Shown: piece by piece, positions 40,651-48,386 of the stretch
Numbering within the stretch: position 1 is the stretch's first letter
How the letters are laid out: every line of letters begins with the position of its first letter
NCBI GenBank assembly: GCA_019752125.1
Contig: JAIEMM010000005.1
Coordinates: forward strand, 1-58,632
Origin: Patescibacteria group bacterium
GTDB lineage: Bacteria > Patescibacteriota > Minisyncoccia > Phycocordibacterales > SBAW01
Reading direction: 5' to 3'
DNA length: 58,632 bases
Made by a program: the position numbers and the translations under genes
The notes under the pieces: generated by a model
Told to the model about the DNA's origin: nothing
The model's input: the letters and a program-made list of their open reading frames with translations, nothing else
The model's database searches: none

Positions 40651-41652
40651 GTGAATTATAAACTGCTTCTCATAGGTGGCATGTTAGTTGGGTTTATCGC
40701 AGGAGGAGCCAGTGTATGGGTATATACGGGTGGAACGAGCGCCGAAACATATATTCCACCCCTTCGTCTCAAGGGACAGTATGCGCTTGTGTCTCCCATC
40801 CTTGCCTGCCAAGCACCCAACTATAATTCCACCCCCGAAAACAGATCTCTTGAACAAAAACTCCAGGCTGTTATTGATTCAGACAAGAGTGCGGGTAAGG
40901 CTTCTGAGGCTTCTGTATACGCTATACAGTTCAATACAGGTATCTGGGCTGGCGTACATGAAAACGAACTGTACGCTCCTGCAAGCATGAACAAGGTTCC
41001 CTTACTCATTGCCTACTTGGAACTTGCGCACGAACAGCCATCAATTTTGCGAAAAGAAGTTTTGTATAGTGGACCACGAGCGGGTACTACTAACGATGAA
41101 GAAACAGTTGCCCTTATGGTCCCCGGAAAAACATACACGATCCAAGATCTTCTCTATCGACTTATTGTCTATTCTGACAACGACGCAAAAGATTACCTAC
41201 ACGACTTTATAAACCAGCAACTTGTAGATTACGTGTACAGCGATTTCGGTCTGCCTGTACCTGACGTACATGACACGGGCGATTCTCTATCTCCAAAACA
41301 ATATTCGTTCTTTTTCCGCACACTATATAACTCAACATATCTAGACCCAGAGATGTCAGAGTTGGCTCTAGAATTATTGAGTAAGACAACGTTCACGCAA
41401 GGGTTGGTTGCGGGTGTCGCCACAAGCGATATGGCAACGACGACAGTAGCGCACAAATTTGGCCTTCGCGTTTTCCCTTCGCCTCAAACGGACCAGAACA
41501 ATATCACGCAAGAACTAAGCGACTGCGGCATTGTATACACAAGCCCCAACCCATACTTTATCTGTGTCATGACAAAGGGTTGGAATACAGTTGACCTAGA
41601 ATCAACCATTGCGGATGTGTCTCGTGCGGCATATCAATACTTCGCACAATAA
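40651..41652 (+). CDS. Membrane-anchored serine hydrolase, class A beta-lactamase-like fold
   Basis: 333 residues; GTG start with TATATT close upstream. N-terminal anchor (LLLIGGMLVGFIAGGASVWV), then a penicilloyl-serine-transferase-like domain: SMNK (SxxK, near residue 112), SDND (SDN motif, near 175), and FGLRV preceded by AHK (KFG where active beta-lactamases have KTG). With the KTG altered, beta-lactam hydrolysis is uncertain; a D,D-peptidase-like or wall-sensing role is possible. Exposed outside the membrane. Confidence 0.82.
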   Translation: MNYKLLLIGGMLVGFIAGGASVWVYTGGTSAETYIPPLRLKGQYALVSPILACQAPNYNSTPENRSLEQKLQAVIDSDKSAGKASEASVYAIQFNTGIWAGVHENELYAPASMNKVPLLIAYLELAHEQPSILRKEVLYSGPRAGTTNDEETVALMVPGKTYTIQDLLYRLIVYSDNDAKDYLHDFINQQLVDYVYSDFGLPVPDVHDTGDSLSPKQYSFFFRTLYNSTYLDPEMSELALELLSKTTFTQGLVAGVATSDMATTTVAHKFGLRVFPSPQTDQNNITQELSDCGIVYTSPNPYFICVMTKGWNTVDLESTIADVSRAAYQYFAQ

Positions 41653-41682
41653 AAGAAAAGCCGCCCAGGAATGCTGAGCGGC
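41651..41682 (-). terminator. Rho-independent terminator
   Basis: GCCGC/GCGGC with inner CAG/CTG, followed by TTTTCTTTTATT on the minus strand. Confidence 0.8.
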
Positions 41683-41690
41683 GCCGACTA

Positions 41691-42485
41691 TTACGAACGT
41701 ATTGCGTCGATGAGACCGAATGTAAGGGCTTCCTGGGCCGTCATGTCGGCCTCCTTGTCACAGGCCAACTCAATCTCATGAGCACTACGCTTTGTGCGCT
41801 TCATCATGATTTTTTCGATCTGCCTCTCGTTTGGCTCAGCAAAAAAAAGCATCTTTTCGATTTGACTTCGGTCCTTCAAGGTCTTGAGCGTGACATCCTT
41901 GTACCTTGTATGATGGATGAGAATTTTTGCATGAGGAGAGGCCTCCCGATGATCGCACGCTTGGAGTATCACCGCTGCCATAGAGCGTGCGTAATTGAGA
42001 ACCACTCCGACACGTCTACGAACGCGGGCGCCGCGAATATAATCGTAGATCTCAAGTCCTACTCGCGTCTGTCCACCATCACTCTCGATCCTAAATTCAA
42101 GCGTGTCGGTATTTCCAGTTTCTTCGGCAATAGTGAGCAGCTTGCGTATGCGCACGCCCATTTCTTCGTCCACAGAACCGGAGATGATGATGATTCCTTG
42201 GCGCGCAAAGCCTTCAGGATTTTCAGGCTGCCGATTGAATCGAGTCATCTCTGCATCTTCAGGAAGAGTGCATGTAACACAGCCCTCCTTAAATGGGCAG
42301 GCCCCACCACACCATTTACGTGGGTTACCATCAAACGGACGACGGAAACCCTCGGGCTCGCCATCGTTCAATGACTTACACCTAAGCGCGTGCTCAAGCG
42401 CCCACCGCTCTCCTCTCATCAGAGCCACTGCATATTCTGGATTGAGTGCGAGAAGCGCATCGGTATCGACTACCTTTTTGGTCAT
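41691..42485 (-). CDS. Divergent ClpP/SppA-like serine protease with Cys-rich N-terminus
   Basis: 264 residues from MTKKVVDTDALLALNPEY, chosen because GAGGTG lies 4 nt upstream. The N-terminal ~85 residues hold CGGACPFKEGCVTC, a plausible zinc or Fe-S site. The C-terminal ~180 residues follow ClpP: IIIISGSVDEEMG, FRIESDGGQTRVGLEIYDYI, VVLNYARSMAAVILQACDHR (Ser nucleophile in RSMA) and AKILIHH (catalytic His), with a later Asp in acidic helices. Single-gene unit with terminator. It may be a stand-alone protease or a dead homologue; substrate unknown. Confidence 0.8.
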   Translation of the reverse strand: MTKKVVDTDALLALNPEYAVALMRGERWALEHALRCKSLNDGEPEGFRRPFDGNPRKWCGGACPFKEGCVTCTLPEDAEMTRFNRQPENPEGFARQGIIIISGSVDEEMGVRIRKLLTIAEETGNTDTLEFRIESDGGQTRVGLEIYDYIRGARVRRRVGVVLNYARSMAAVILQACDHREASPHAKILIHHTRYKDVTLKTLKDRSQIEKMLFFAEPNERQIEKIMMKRTKRSAHEIELACDKEADMTAQEALTFGLIDAIRS

Positions 42486-42544
42486 AGACCACCTCACGTA
42501 TGTGCTGAAATTCTAAAAGAGATACTACAATAAAAATTATAGAA

Positions 42545-42588
42545 GTCTAATGGCAAGACAGCGGCCCTTGAAGCCGTTAATTGGGGTT
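42545..42588 (+). pseudogene. Truncated tRNA-Gln copy
   Basis: 44 bp matching the D-arm, anticodon arm (TTG anticodon) and variable loop of the real tRNA-Gln at 42871 with three differences. The acceptor stem and T-arm are missing, so it cannot fold as a tRNA. Confidence 0.85.
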
Positions 42589-42589
42589 A

Positions 42590-42618
42590 GAAAAAGAAAA
42601 AGCGGCACTAAGGCCGCT
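42590..42618 (-). terminator. Rho-independent terminator
   Basis: AGCGGC-actaag-GCCGCT hairpin with TTTTTCTTTTT on the minus strand; directly abuts the truncated tRNA copy. Confidence 0.85.
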
Positions 42619-42787
42619 AGAATTGTTTCGGAATTATGCCACAGCAAGTGCAGCGCACCGACAAAGGCCACACTTCGAGCGAAAATTCCTCCTCTTCAGG
42701 AGTTAGCTTCTCGCCACGGTGTATTTTGTCATGGACACGCTTAGTCTCATTAAGCTGCTCAGAAAGCTCCTGAAAGGTCATTGCCAT
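42617..42787 (-). CDS. Small acidic protein, 56 aa
   Basis: Start MAMTFQELSEQLNETKRVHD chosen from GGAGGGGAG 4-9 nt upstream. A charged helix is followed by a short tail with CTCCG. No family recognised. It fills the space between the truncated and complete tRNA-Gln genes and has its own terminator. Confidence 0.6.
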   Translation of the reverse strand: MAMTFQELSEQLNETKRVHDKIHRGEKLTPEEEEFSLEVWPLSVRCTCCGIIPKQF

Positions 42788-42870
42788 CGCTCTCCCCTCC
42801 AATCTAATTTCTTCCTATATCTAATCACCAATTCGCAATATCTTCAATTTTTGATATTCTCTGTATGTAT

Positions 42871-42941
42871 TGCCCGATCGTCTAATGGTAGGACAGCGGC
42901 CTTTGAAGCCGTTAATTGGGGTTCGAATCCCTGTCGGGCAG
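42871..42941 (+). tRNA. tRNA-Gln (UUG)
   Basis: Acceptor TGCCCGA/TCGGGCA, anticodon loop CTTTGAA with anticodon TTG, T-arm GGGGTTCGAATCCC. 71 nt, CCA not encoded. The SET gene begins 6 nt later. Confidence 0.95.
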
Positions 42942-42947
42942 CAGAAT

Positions 42948-43280
42948 ATGAATGAGTTTGAAAATGAGAATATTTTTGTCGGACCTTCGCAAATTGAGGG
43001 TCTGGGCGTTTTTGCAAAACGAAATTTTGTGAAAGGAGAAACAGTGTTGAGATGGAACCCAAAAGCTTTGACGGAGCAGGAATTCAAAAATATTCCCCCT
43101 GAACAAAAGCGATACCTTTTTAAACTTGAAAATGGAATAAACGTTCTTATGCAAAGCCCAGAGAAATTTGTTAATAGCTCCGATAGCCCAAACACCCACA
43201 CTGTTGGCCAATCAGATGTTGCGATACGAGACATAAAAGTTGGGGAAGAAATCACAAGCAACTATCCGCTTGGGGATTGA
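42948..43280 (+). CDS. SET-domain protein
   Basis: 110 residues. VGPSQIEGLGVFAKRNFVKGE opens the SET fold (split), NSSDSPNTHTVGQ is the NHxxxPN-type pseudoknot motif and VGEEITSNYPLGD closes it (SNYP in place of xxYG). It would be a lysine methyltransferase using AdoMet; bacterial targets are poorly known. The start lies 6 nt after tRNA-Gln, so the mRNA is probably released by tRNA 3' processing. Confidence 0.8.
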   Translation: MNEFENENIFVGPSQIEGLGVFAKRNFVKGETVLRWNPKALTEQEFKNIPPEQKRYLFKLENGINVLMQSPEKFVNSSDSPNTHTVGQSDVAIRDIKVGEEITSNYPLGD

Positions 43281-43308
43281 AATTCGCTCGTTTGTTATAG
43301 TTATTTTA

Positions 43309-43635
43309 ATGCTTGAAGGAACTATAGTTGAAAACAGTCTGGATGACAGAGCTGTATTAGATAGTCTAGAAATTCTACGAAGTTGGACGGATGAAGACTG
43401 GAAACTACACCAAGTCCGCACGACAAGAGAGACTGCCCTTGGGCTTGCAGACCATCTTGTGGAAGGGCCTTGGTACGTACATTTTTGGGAACGCGGGAAA
43501 GACGATGTCCTTGTTGTCTTCAAACACAAAATCTTTGATATACAGCATTCAGATAAATCAACATGGAAAGATGCTGTTGCCTACGGCAAATCTATAGGCA
43601 TCCCTGAGGAACAATTAGATTTTTTGATTGATTAA
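43309..43635 (+). CDS. Hypothetical protein, 108 aa
   Basis: Start MLEGTIVENSLDDRAVLDSL: TATAGT (43296-43301) ends 7 nt before this ATG, giving a leaderless mRNA. Soluble, with VEGPWYVHFWERGKDDVLVV and DSTWKDAV-like helices; small beta-alpha domain. No family recognised. Confidence 0.65.
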   Translation: MLEGTIVENSLDDRAVLDSLEILRSWTDEDWKLHQVRTTRETALGLADHLVEGPWYVHFWERGKDDVLVVFKHKIFDIQHSDKSTWKDAVAYGKSIGIPEEQLDFLID

Positions 43636-43679
43636 AGTTCCAACTTCGTACCACACACCCAGCAGCGTATAATTAAAGT

Positions 43680-44042
43680 ATGAAAAAAGAGCTGAATCTT
43701 GTAAAAGAATTTCATGAGAAATTCCACCAACCTGTATTGAACAAGGCTTCTCTTATTCCCTCCGACCGATCAGATAATCGGTACCGCCTTATGAAGGATG
43801 AAGTTGAGGAATATCTTATAGGTGTTCATAATGGAGATATAGAGAATGTTGCAAAAGAACTTTCAGATATCTTATACGCAGTATACGGAACAATCCTCGA
43901 GCATGGCCTTCAGGACAAAATGGAAGATGTATTTACGGAAGTACATCGCTCAAACATGAGTAAGGATTACGATGAGTACAAGATGGTTAAAGGTTCAAAT
44001 TATTTCAAAGCTGATATCAAGAAGGTTCTAGGGTCTCAATAA
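43680..44042 (+). CDS. MazG-like/all-alpha NTP pyrophosphohydrolase
   Basis: 120 residues. LMKDEVEEYLIGVHNGDIEN gives the ExxE pair, KELSDILYAVYGTILEHGL the second metal-binding ExxD, and VFTEVHRSNMSK the nucleotide-contact helix. It should hydrolyse a non-canonical or pyrimidine NTP. TATAAT ends 6 nt before the ATG (leaderless). Its last 7 nt overlap the convergent 115-residue gene. Confidence 0.85.
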   Translation: MKKELNLVKEFHEKFHQPVLNKASLIPSDRSDNRYRLMKDEVEEYLIGVHNGDIENVAKELSDILYAVYGTILEHGLQDKMEDVFTEVHRSNMSKDYDEYKMVKGSNYFKADIKKVLGSQ

Positions 44043-44383
44043 AAGTTCCAGTGAGGTCTAGCAAACATTAGAACACATTTTTGCAATTTAATTGGTGTCA
44101 GACACCAATTCTGAGGATGCATCAGCTTGTATGCCTCATACAAAGGCTTCTGAAACTCATCGTGCCCGAAGTAATCTTTTCCTTTACTGGCGTACAGCTC
44201 CTGCAACTGTGAAGCCATCTGAGCGAATTCGGGAGACGAGATGCAGTGTTTGTACGCATCACAGGCATCGCGAAACAAATCTCCTATTTCATGCTCACCG
44301 GGTTTGCCAACGAAACGCATATAGAAGTTATTTTGACGTCGCTTGAACTCGTCAAAATCCAGAAGCGGATCTTGATTTTTCAT
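44036..44383 (-). CDS. Hypothetical protein, 115 aa
   Basis: Soluble; GAGGAG Shine-Dalgarno 7 nt before the ATG. Aromatic- and Glu-rich helices (EFKRRQNNFYMRFVGKPGEH, ACDAYKHCISSPEFAQMASQ). No family recognised. A 21-bp palindrome at 44090 is read as NWCLTPIKLQ near the C-terminus, so the end of the protein may be altered by insertion. Confidence 0.6.
   Translation of the reverse strand: MKNQDPLLDFDEFKRRQNNFYMRFVGKPGEHEIGDLFRDACDAYKHCISSPEFAQMASQLQELYASKGKDYFGHDEFQKPLYEAYKLMHPQNWCLTPIKLQKCVLMFARPHWNFY
44090..44110. repeat. Palindrome AATTGGTGTC-A-GACACCAATT
   Basis: Perfect 10-bp arms around one base, inside the 3' end of the 115-residue gene. Confidence 0.8.
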
Positions 44384-44489
44384 AGCACGACTCCTCTGTG
44401 TCGTTTTGCTCTGGACAACATCCTACCACAGTTGATGACTTTTTAATGTAAACAGTGTAAATTCTTTTTGGAACAGAGGGGATATCCGC

Positions 44490-45014
44490 ATGGATCAAGA
44501 TATGGAAAGTGCTATTCGTTTTTACGAAGAAACGCGGGCCGGAAGCTTTGGGCGCCAGGCCCATCACCACTTTATGGAAGCGATGAAGCAGGGCTATGCC
44601 GCTACACCCACTAAGGGCACGTTGGCCGAACTCCCTGGTTCAAAGACCATCGAGTATGTCCACGGGAAGTGGCGCACCATCGACACTTATATCGTCACGC
44701 CGAACAGCTCATACAGTGGCGGCATGACGATGTTGTACTACGGACCTCTCCCAGTGTTCGTGATGCAGTACGCTGGCTACTACGAGGGACGAGCGATCCA
44801 TTGTCTGAAAGCCGCGCTGAAGCATACCTACGATGCCGGCAAGTTCAACGGCGGCCGAGGTCCAGGTCTTTTTTCGTTAGCGGGATTCACCTACGTCAAT
44901 CACGTGGAACATAGCGACTTCTTCGGTCTATCCCGGGGTAAAGAGTGGATCTGCGATATGTCGGGCAACACCATCGGTTGGCACGTGTATCAGTCAACCT
45001 ACATGCTCGAGTAA
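44490..45014 (+). CDS. DUF5680-like hypothetical protein
   Basis: 174 residues. PGSKTIEYVHGKWRTIDTY ... GGMTMLYYGPLPVFVMQYAG ... AGKFNGGRGPGLF follows the pattern of the DUF5680 family (L.Y..G.w.Y.D.Y ... G.e.v.y.g.PvW.MNYyG), function unknown. The start has GGGGAT upstream; single gene with a strong terminator. Assignment is by motif memory only. Confidence 0.6.
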   Translation: MDQDMESAIRFYEETRAGSFGRQAHHHFMEAMKQGYAATPTKGTLAELPGSKTIEYVHGKWRTIDTYIVTPNSSYSGGMTMLYYGPLPVFVMQYAGYYEGRAIHCLKAALKHTYDAGKFNGGRGPGLFSLAGFTYVNHVEHSDFFGLSRGKEWICDMSGNTIGWHVYQSTYMLE

Positions 45015-45022
45015 GCAATCGT

Positions 45023-45053
45023 ATAGGCCGCCAATCGGCGGCCTATTTCTTTT
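45023..45053 (+). terminator. Rho-independent terminator
   Basis: Perfect 10-bp ATAGGCCGCC/GGCGGCCTAT stem with AATC loop, then TTTCTTTT. Confidence 0.85.
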
Positions 45054-45054
45054 C

Positions 45055-45540
45055 CTAAATCTCTCCCCCTTTGCGTGCCGCATCGATAGCAGCAACGTCG
45101 ATCTTTTTCATTGTCATCATTGCATCGAATGCGCGCTTTGCTTCTTCCCCACCCACGGCAAGCGCCTCTGTAAGGGTGCGCGGCGTGATCTGCCAAGAGA
45201 GTCCCCATTTATCCTTACACCAACCACACTCGCTCTCTTGCCCGCCATTTCCCACAATTGCGTTCCAATAACGATCTGTCTCTTCTTGATTGTCTGTTGC
45301 GATCTGGAAAGAAAATGCCTCGCTTTGTTTAAACACTGGGCCACCATTAAGACCCATACAAGGAATCCCGCAGACGGTGAATTCAACCGTCAGCACATCA
45401 CCTGCCTTGCCGCCTGGAAAATCACTCGGCGCCTTAAATACATTGGTTACTTTGCTGTCTGGGAAGGTTGCTGCGTAAAAATTTGCCGCTTCTTCTGCGC
45501 CCTTATCAAACCAAAGACAAATTGTGTTTTTAGATATCAT
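45055..45540 (-). CDS. VOC-family protein (PhnB/3-demethylubiquinone methyltransferase-like)
   Basis: 161 residues from MISKNTICLWFDKGAEEAAN; TATAAA lies 9 nt upstream, and the 15-residue extension upstream is not family-like. Motifs: ANFYAATFPDSKV, FTVCGIPCMGLNGGPVF, EAFSFQIATDNQEETDRYWN, CGWCKDKWGLSWQITPR. Glyoxalase-fold proteins of this type are common; true activity unknown. Confidence 0.88.
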   Translation of the reverse strand: MISKNTICLWFDKGAEEAANFYAATFPDSKVTNVFKAPSDFPGGKAGDVLTVEFTVCGIPCMGLNGGPVFKQSEAFSFQIATDNQEETDRYWNAIVGNGGQESECGWCKDKWGLSWQITPRTLTEALAVGGEEAKRAFDAMMTMKKIDVAAIDAARKGGEI

Positions 45541-45601
45541 GGTTGTTATTTTATAGCGACTTGCGGCAATGTACAAAACGATCACTGGTATACTTTAAGA
45601 G

Positions 45602-46165
45602 ATGAAAGAAAGTTTCGCGATCGTAGCCGCTCTCCTCGCCATTGCGGGCAACCTTCCGTATCTCATCGATATTGTTCGAGGACGCGTCAAACCCCACCCC
45701 TACACATGGTTTGTATGGAGCATTGTCTCCTGCATTATCTTTTTTGGGCAAATTGCAAAAGGTGCAGGTATAGGAGCACTGCCAACGGGCGCGTCAGAGA
45801 TCTTTACCATTATTATCTTCCTCTTCTCACTCAAGTACGGGTTCAAAGGAATTACGCGAACGGACACAGTGTTTCTTATTGCTGCTCTCGCGGGGTTGAT
45901 ACCGTGGATAATTACAAAGGATCCGACGCTGTCGGTAGTGATCGCGGTTGGGATCGACCTTATAGCGTTTGCGCCAACACTCCGAAAAACTTGGAGGCGT
46001 CCTGACACAGAAACCCCCATTCTGTACGGCTCCAATGTCCTGAGACACGCACTAGCCCTCTTTTCACTTCAAACATATAACCTCGCAACCACACTCCATT
46101 CAATAGTCATGATAACGACCAATGCATGGATGACCGGTACTATTCTCTTGCGGAAAAAGAAGTAG
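45602..46165 (+). CDS. PQ-loop-like multi-helix membrane protein
   Basis: 187 residues with about six or seven helices. NLPYLIDIVRGRVKPHPYTW and its repeat FAPTLRKTWRRPDTE resemble the PQ-loop/SemiSWEET pattern (P-Y..D..rGr..P..TW), which would suggest a small-solute transporter. TATACT ends 7 nt before the ATG (leaderless). Confidence 0.65.
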   Translation: MKESFAIVAALLAIAGNLPYLIDIVRGRVKPHPYTWFVWSIVSCIIFFGQIAKGAGIGALPTGASEIFTIIIFLFSLKYGFKGITRTDTVFLIAALAGLIPWIITKDPTLSVVIAVGIDLIAFAPTLRKTWRRPDTETPILYGSNVLRHALALFSLQTYNLATTLHSIVMITTNAWMTGTILLRKKK

Positions 46166-46183
46166 GAGTATACTTAAAGACAT

Positions 46184-46657
46184 ATGGATACTGATTTAGA
46201 TAACGCTCGAAAAGACGCCCTCGCATTTCTTACACGTAACAAAATCGGGGTGCTTGGAACAAGCTCATCCGAAGGCAACGTTCATGCAAGTATGGTGTAT
46301 TACACCGCAGACGCTGATTTTAATATCTACATCATTACGCTTATGAATAGCCGCAAGTTCAAAGCGATACAAGAACATCCTCAAGTCGCGTTTACTGTAT
46401 CGGTACCCGATGTACCTCAAACATTACAAATCGAAGGTGTGGCGATGGACATATCGCTTGACGAAGGCGCTGCAAAAAAGAAAGACGAACTCTTTGCAGT
46501 TCTTGATTCAAATAACTGGTTTTACGCACCAATTACAAAACTCGATCCCACAGAGTCAGTGGTTGTCTGGATCAAACCTACATGGATACGTTGGGCAGAC
46601 TATGCTTTTGAAGAAAGTGGGAATAAGCATATCTTTAAAGAAATTCCTTTACCATAA
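46184..46657 (+). CDS. Pyridoxamine 5'-phosphate oxidase-fold flavoprotein
   Basis: 157 residues. IGVLGTSSSEGNVHASMVYY, FNIYIITLMNSRKFKAIQEH and VAFTVSVPD form the FMN-binding split barrel; ends with VVVWIKPTWIRWADY. Probably a flavin- or F420-binding reductase of the PPOX superfamily, not a vitamin B6 enzyme. TATACT lies 9 nt before the ATG. Confidence 0.85.
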   Translation: MDTDLDNARKDALAFLTRNKIGVLGTSSSEGNVHASMVYYTADADFNIYIITLMNSRKFKAIQEHPQVAFTVSVPDVPQTLQIEGVAMDISLDEGAAKKKDELFAVLDSNNWFYAPITKLDPTESVVVWIKPTWIRWADYAFEESGNKHIFKEIPLP

Positions 46658-46664
46658 TAAAAAT

Positions 46665-47135
46665 ATGAGACGAACACTATCTCTTGTTGTGTCCCTGCTG
46701 TTAGCCTACAGTGCCGCATTTATTGGCTCGATCTTTACGGTAGGAACCATCACAACCTGGTACGCAACACTCGCAAGACCAACACTAAGCCCTCCTAACT
46801 GGTTGTTTGGGCCTGTATGGACAATTCTGTATGCACTTATGGCTATAGCTGCCTGGAGAATCTACGAGAAAAAGAAGGGTAATAAAAAGACAATGCGTCT
46901 TCTGTGGATATACGTCGCACACTTGGCAGTGAATGCCTTTTGGTCAATTTCATTCTTCGGTCTTCATAGCCCCGCACTTGCGCTTGCTATCATAGCTGTT
47001 CTCTGGCTCTTGATTGTGTATTTGATGGTGAGTTTTTACCGCGTGGACCGTACGGCCGGTCTTCTACTAGTGCCATATTTGGCATGGGTGTCCTTTGCTT
47101 CATACCTCAACCTTTCGATCGTCCTGCTAAATTAA
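46665..47135 (+). CDS. tspO: TspO/MBR family protein
   Basis: 156 residues, five helices. WYATLARPTLSPPNWLFGPV and WTILYALMAIAAWRIYEK are the signature loop and second helix; AVNAFWSISFFGLHSPALAL and LVPYLAWVSFASYLNLSI complete the family. It binds porphyrins or sterols and is linked to oxidative stress. The true start is MRRTLSLVVSLLL, 8 nt after the previous stop; a longer frame upstream is a shadow. Confidence 0.92.
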   Translation: MRRTLSLVVSLLLAYSAAFIGSIFTVGTITTWYATLARPTLSPPNWLFGPVWTILYALMAIAAWRIYEKKKGNKKTMRLLWIYVAHLAVNAFWSISFFGLHSPALALAIIAVLWLLIVYLMVSFYRVDRTAGLLLVPYLAWVSFASYLNLSIVLLN

Positions 47136-47171
47136 CCTAAAAGTCCTCCATTCCGTGCCATACTTAAAGGC

Positions 47172-47267
47172 ATGGAAAACAAACACAAGGCAGCTGGTAA
47201 AGAATCTATGGTGATTAGGGCTCAAAAGCAGAAAGCCGTAGATATAAAAAAGAAGAAAAACAAATAA
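47172..47267 (+). CDS. Very small basic protein, 31 aa
   Basis: MENKHKAAGKESMVIRAQKQ, ending KKKKNK. A CATACT box lies 7 nt before the ATG, like neighbouring leaderless genes. Lys-rich (11 of 31). Too short to assign; coding status rests on context. Confidence 0.4.
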   Translation: MENKHKAAGKESMVIRAQKQKAVDIKKKKNK

Positions 47268-47296
47268 AAAGGATCGGGTTATACTTAGTAGGTCTT

Positions 47297-47650
47297 ATGA
47301 ACGAGAAGCAGTTGTGGAGCTACTTTTTAGAGAGGCAAGTCTCTCTTTCTACCCCTCTTAACCGTAAACAGGTGTGGGTTAAACGTGAGGATTTTGAAGT
47401 AGTAAAAACCTACTTTATGAAAGATTTCAACATCCTCCATCCAAATCGTAGCTTCCGTTCTCACGGCTATTTTTTGCATATCCAGTGTGTTGACCAAGGC
47501 GAGTATGTCCTCGTCCACCGCGACATGGCCAACCATGCGCGCTTCTTCCCTCTCATTGTGCTTCACTTCTTTCTAGATGTTCTTCCGTACATGGTCCTCG
47601 CGTGGCGGAAGCGTGTTTCTTTTTATTCTATCTTCACAAAACCGCAGTAA
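47297..47650 (+). CDS. Hypothetical protein with C-terminal hydrophobic segment, 117 aa
   Basis: NEKQLWSYFLERQVSLST at the N-terminus, a soluble middle, and a hydrophobic stretch FFPLIVLHFFLDVLPYMVLAW near residues 82-102. TATACT lies 11 nt before the ATG. No family recognised. Confidence 0.6.
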   Translation: MNEKQLWSYFLERQVSLSTPLNRKQVWVKREDFEVVKTYFMKDFNILHPNRSFRSHGYFLHIQCVDQGEYVLVHRDMANHARFFPLIVLHFFLDVLPYMVLAWRKRVSFYSIFTKPQ

Positions 47651-48382
47651 TTAGCGGACGTAGAAGCTTGCGCGAACAGTAACCATTATTTGTTTCTGGA
47701 TAGTTGAGGTGTCGTACTGACCGTAGTCTTCAACATTGGTTGAGTTAGGTGCAAGCACCTGCACTACACCAGATGACGCTGTTTTGAGTGGACCAACCTT
47801 TCCTCCGCCATTTTGTGCAATCTGCAGTGCACGAGCTTTTGCATCCTTCACAGCTGCACCAAGAAGGGAGATGCGCATGCTTGAAAGGTCGGAAACAAAA
47901 TATTGAGGTTGCGATGGAGACACTACCGTGCCAGACGAGACGGCTGCACTGAGCGCAGCTATGGAACGCGACATCGTGTCGATAGTGCGGACATCGCTTG
48001 AAGTTACCGTAACTGAGTCGTTGATTGCATACGTAAGAGGTGCGTTCTGGTCAGACGAATAGTTCTGATATACAGAAACTGCGGCAATCGTGACAGTCGA
48101 TGATGCAAGATTTTGTTTTCTGAAATACTCAGCTATGGCAGCGGCATCGTTTGAAACATGCGTGGAGTCCGCAGCAACGGAAGAACCGTAGGAGGTTCTT
48201 TGCAAATTTATAACCCACGTTGCCTCATCAGCGACCGCCTCCTGCGAGGCAGAACCTGTGGTTGTGATCATGTCATCCTGTCCGCGTGCGGAGATTCCCC
48301 AGCCGACAATCCAAAGTCCAATAATAAGTGCAGCGCCTCCGATAATGGTTGGTATAACGAGCGGACGATCAAAGAATTTCAT
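47651..48382 (-). CDS. SIMPL-domain (DUF541) anchored protein
   Basis: 243 residues from MKFFDRPLVIPTIIGGAALI (signal anchor). The SIMPL domain follows: TTGSASQEAVADEATWVINL, AAIAEYFRKQNLASSTVTIA, YAINDSVTVTSSDV, AAVKDAKARALQIAQNGGGK and IMVTVRASFYV. Function unresolved; extracytoplasmic. The start is 4 nt after the dnaX stop, so it is co-transcribed with it. Confidence 0.88.
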   Translation of the reverse strand: MKFFDRPLVIPTIIGGAALIIGLWIVGWGISARGQDDMITTTGSASQEAVADEATWVINLQRTSYGSSVAADSTHVSNDAAAIAEYFRKQNLASSTVTIAAVSVYQNYSSDQNAPLTYAINDSVTVTSSDVRTIDTMSRSIAALSAAVSSGTVVSPSQPQYFVSDLSSMRISLLGAAVKDAKARALQIAQNGGGKVGPLKTASSGVVQVLAPNSTNVEDYGQYDTSTIQKQIMVTVRASFYVR

Positions 48383-48386
48383 ACTC

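Noticed and set aside
42550-42744. 64-residue + strand frame over the truncated tRNA-Gln
   Set aside because: It reads tRNA-derived sequence and a terminator; no ribosome site.
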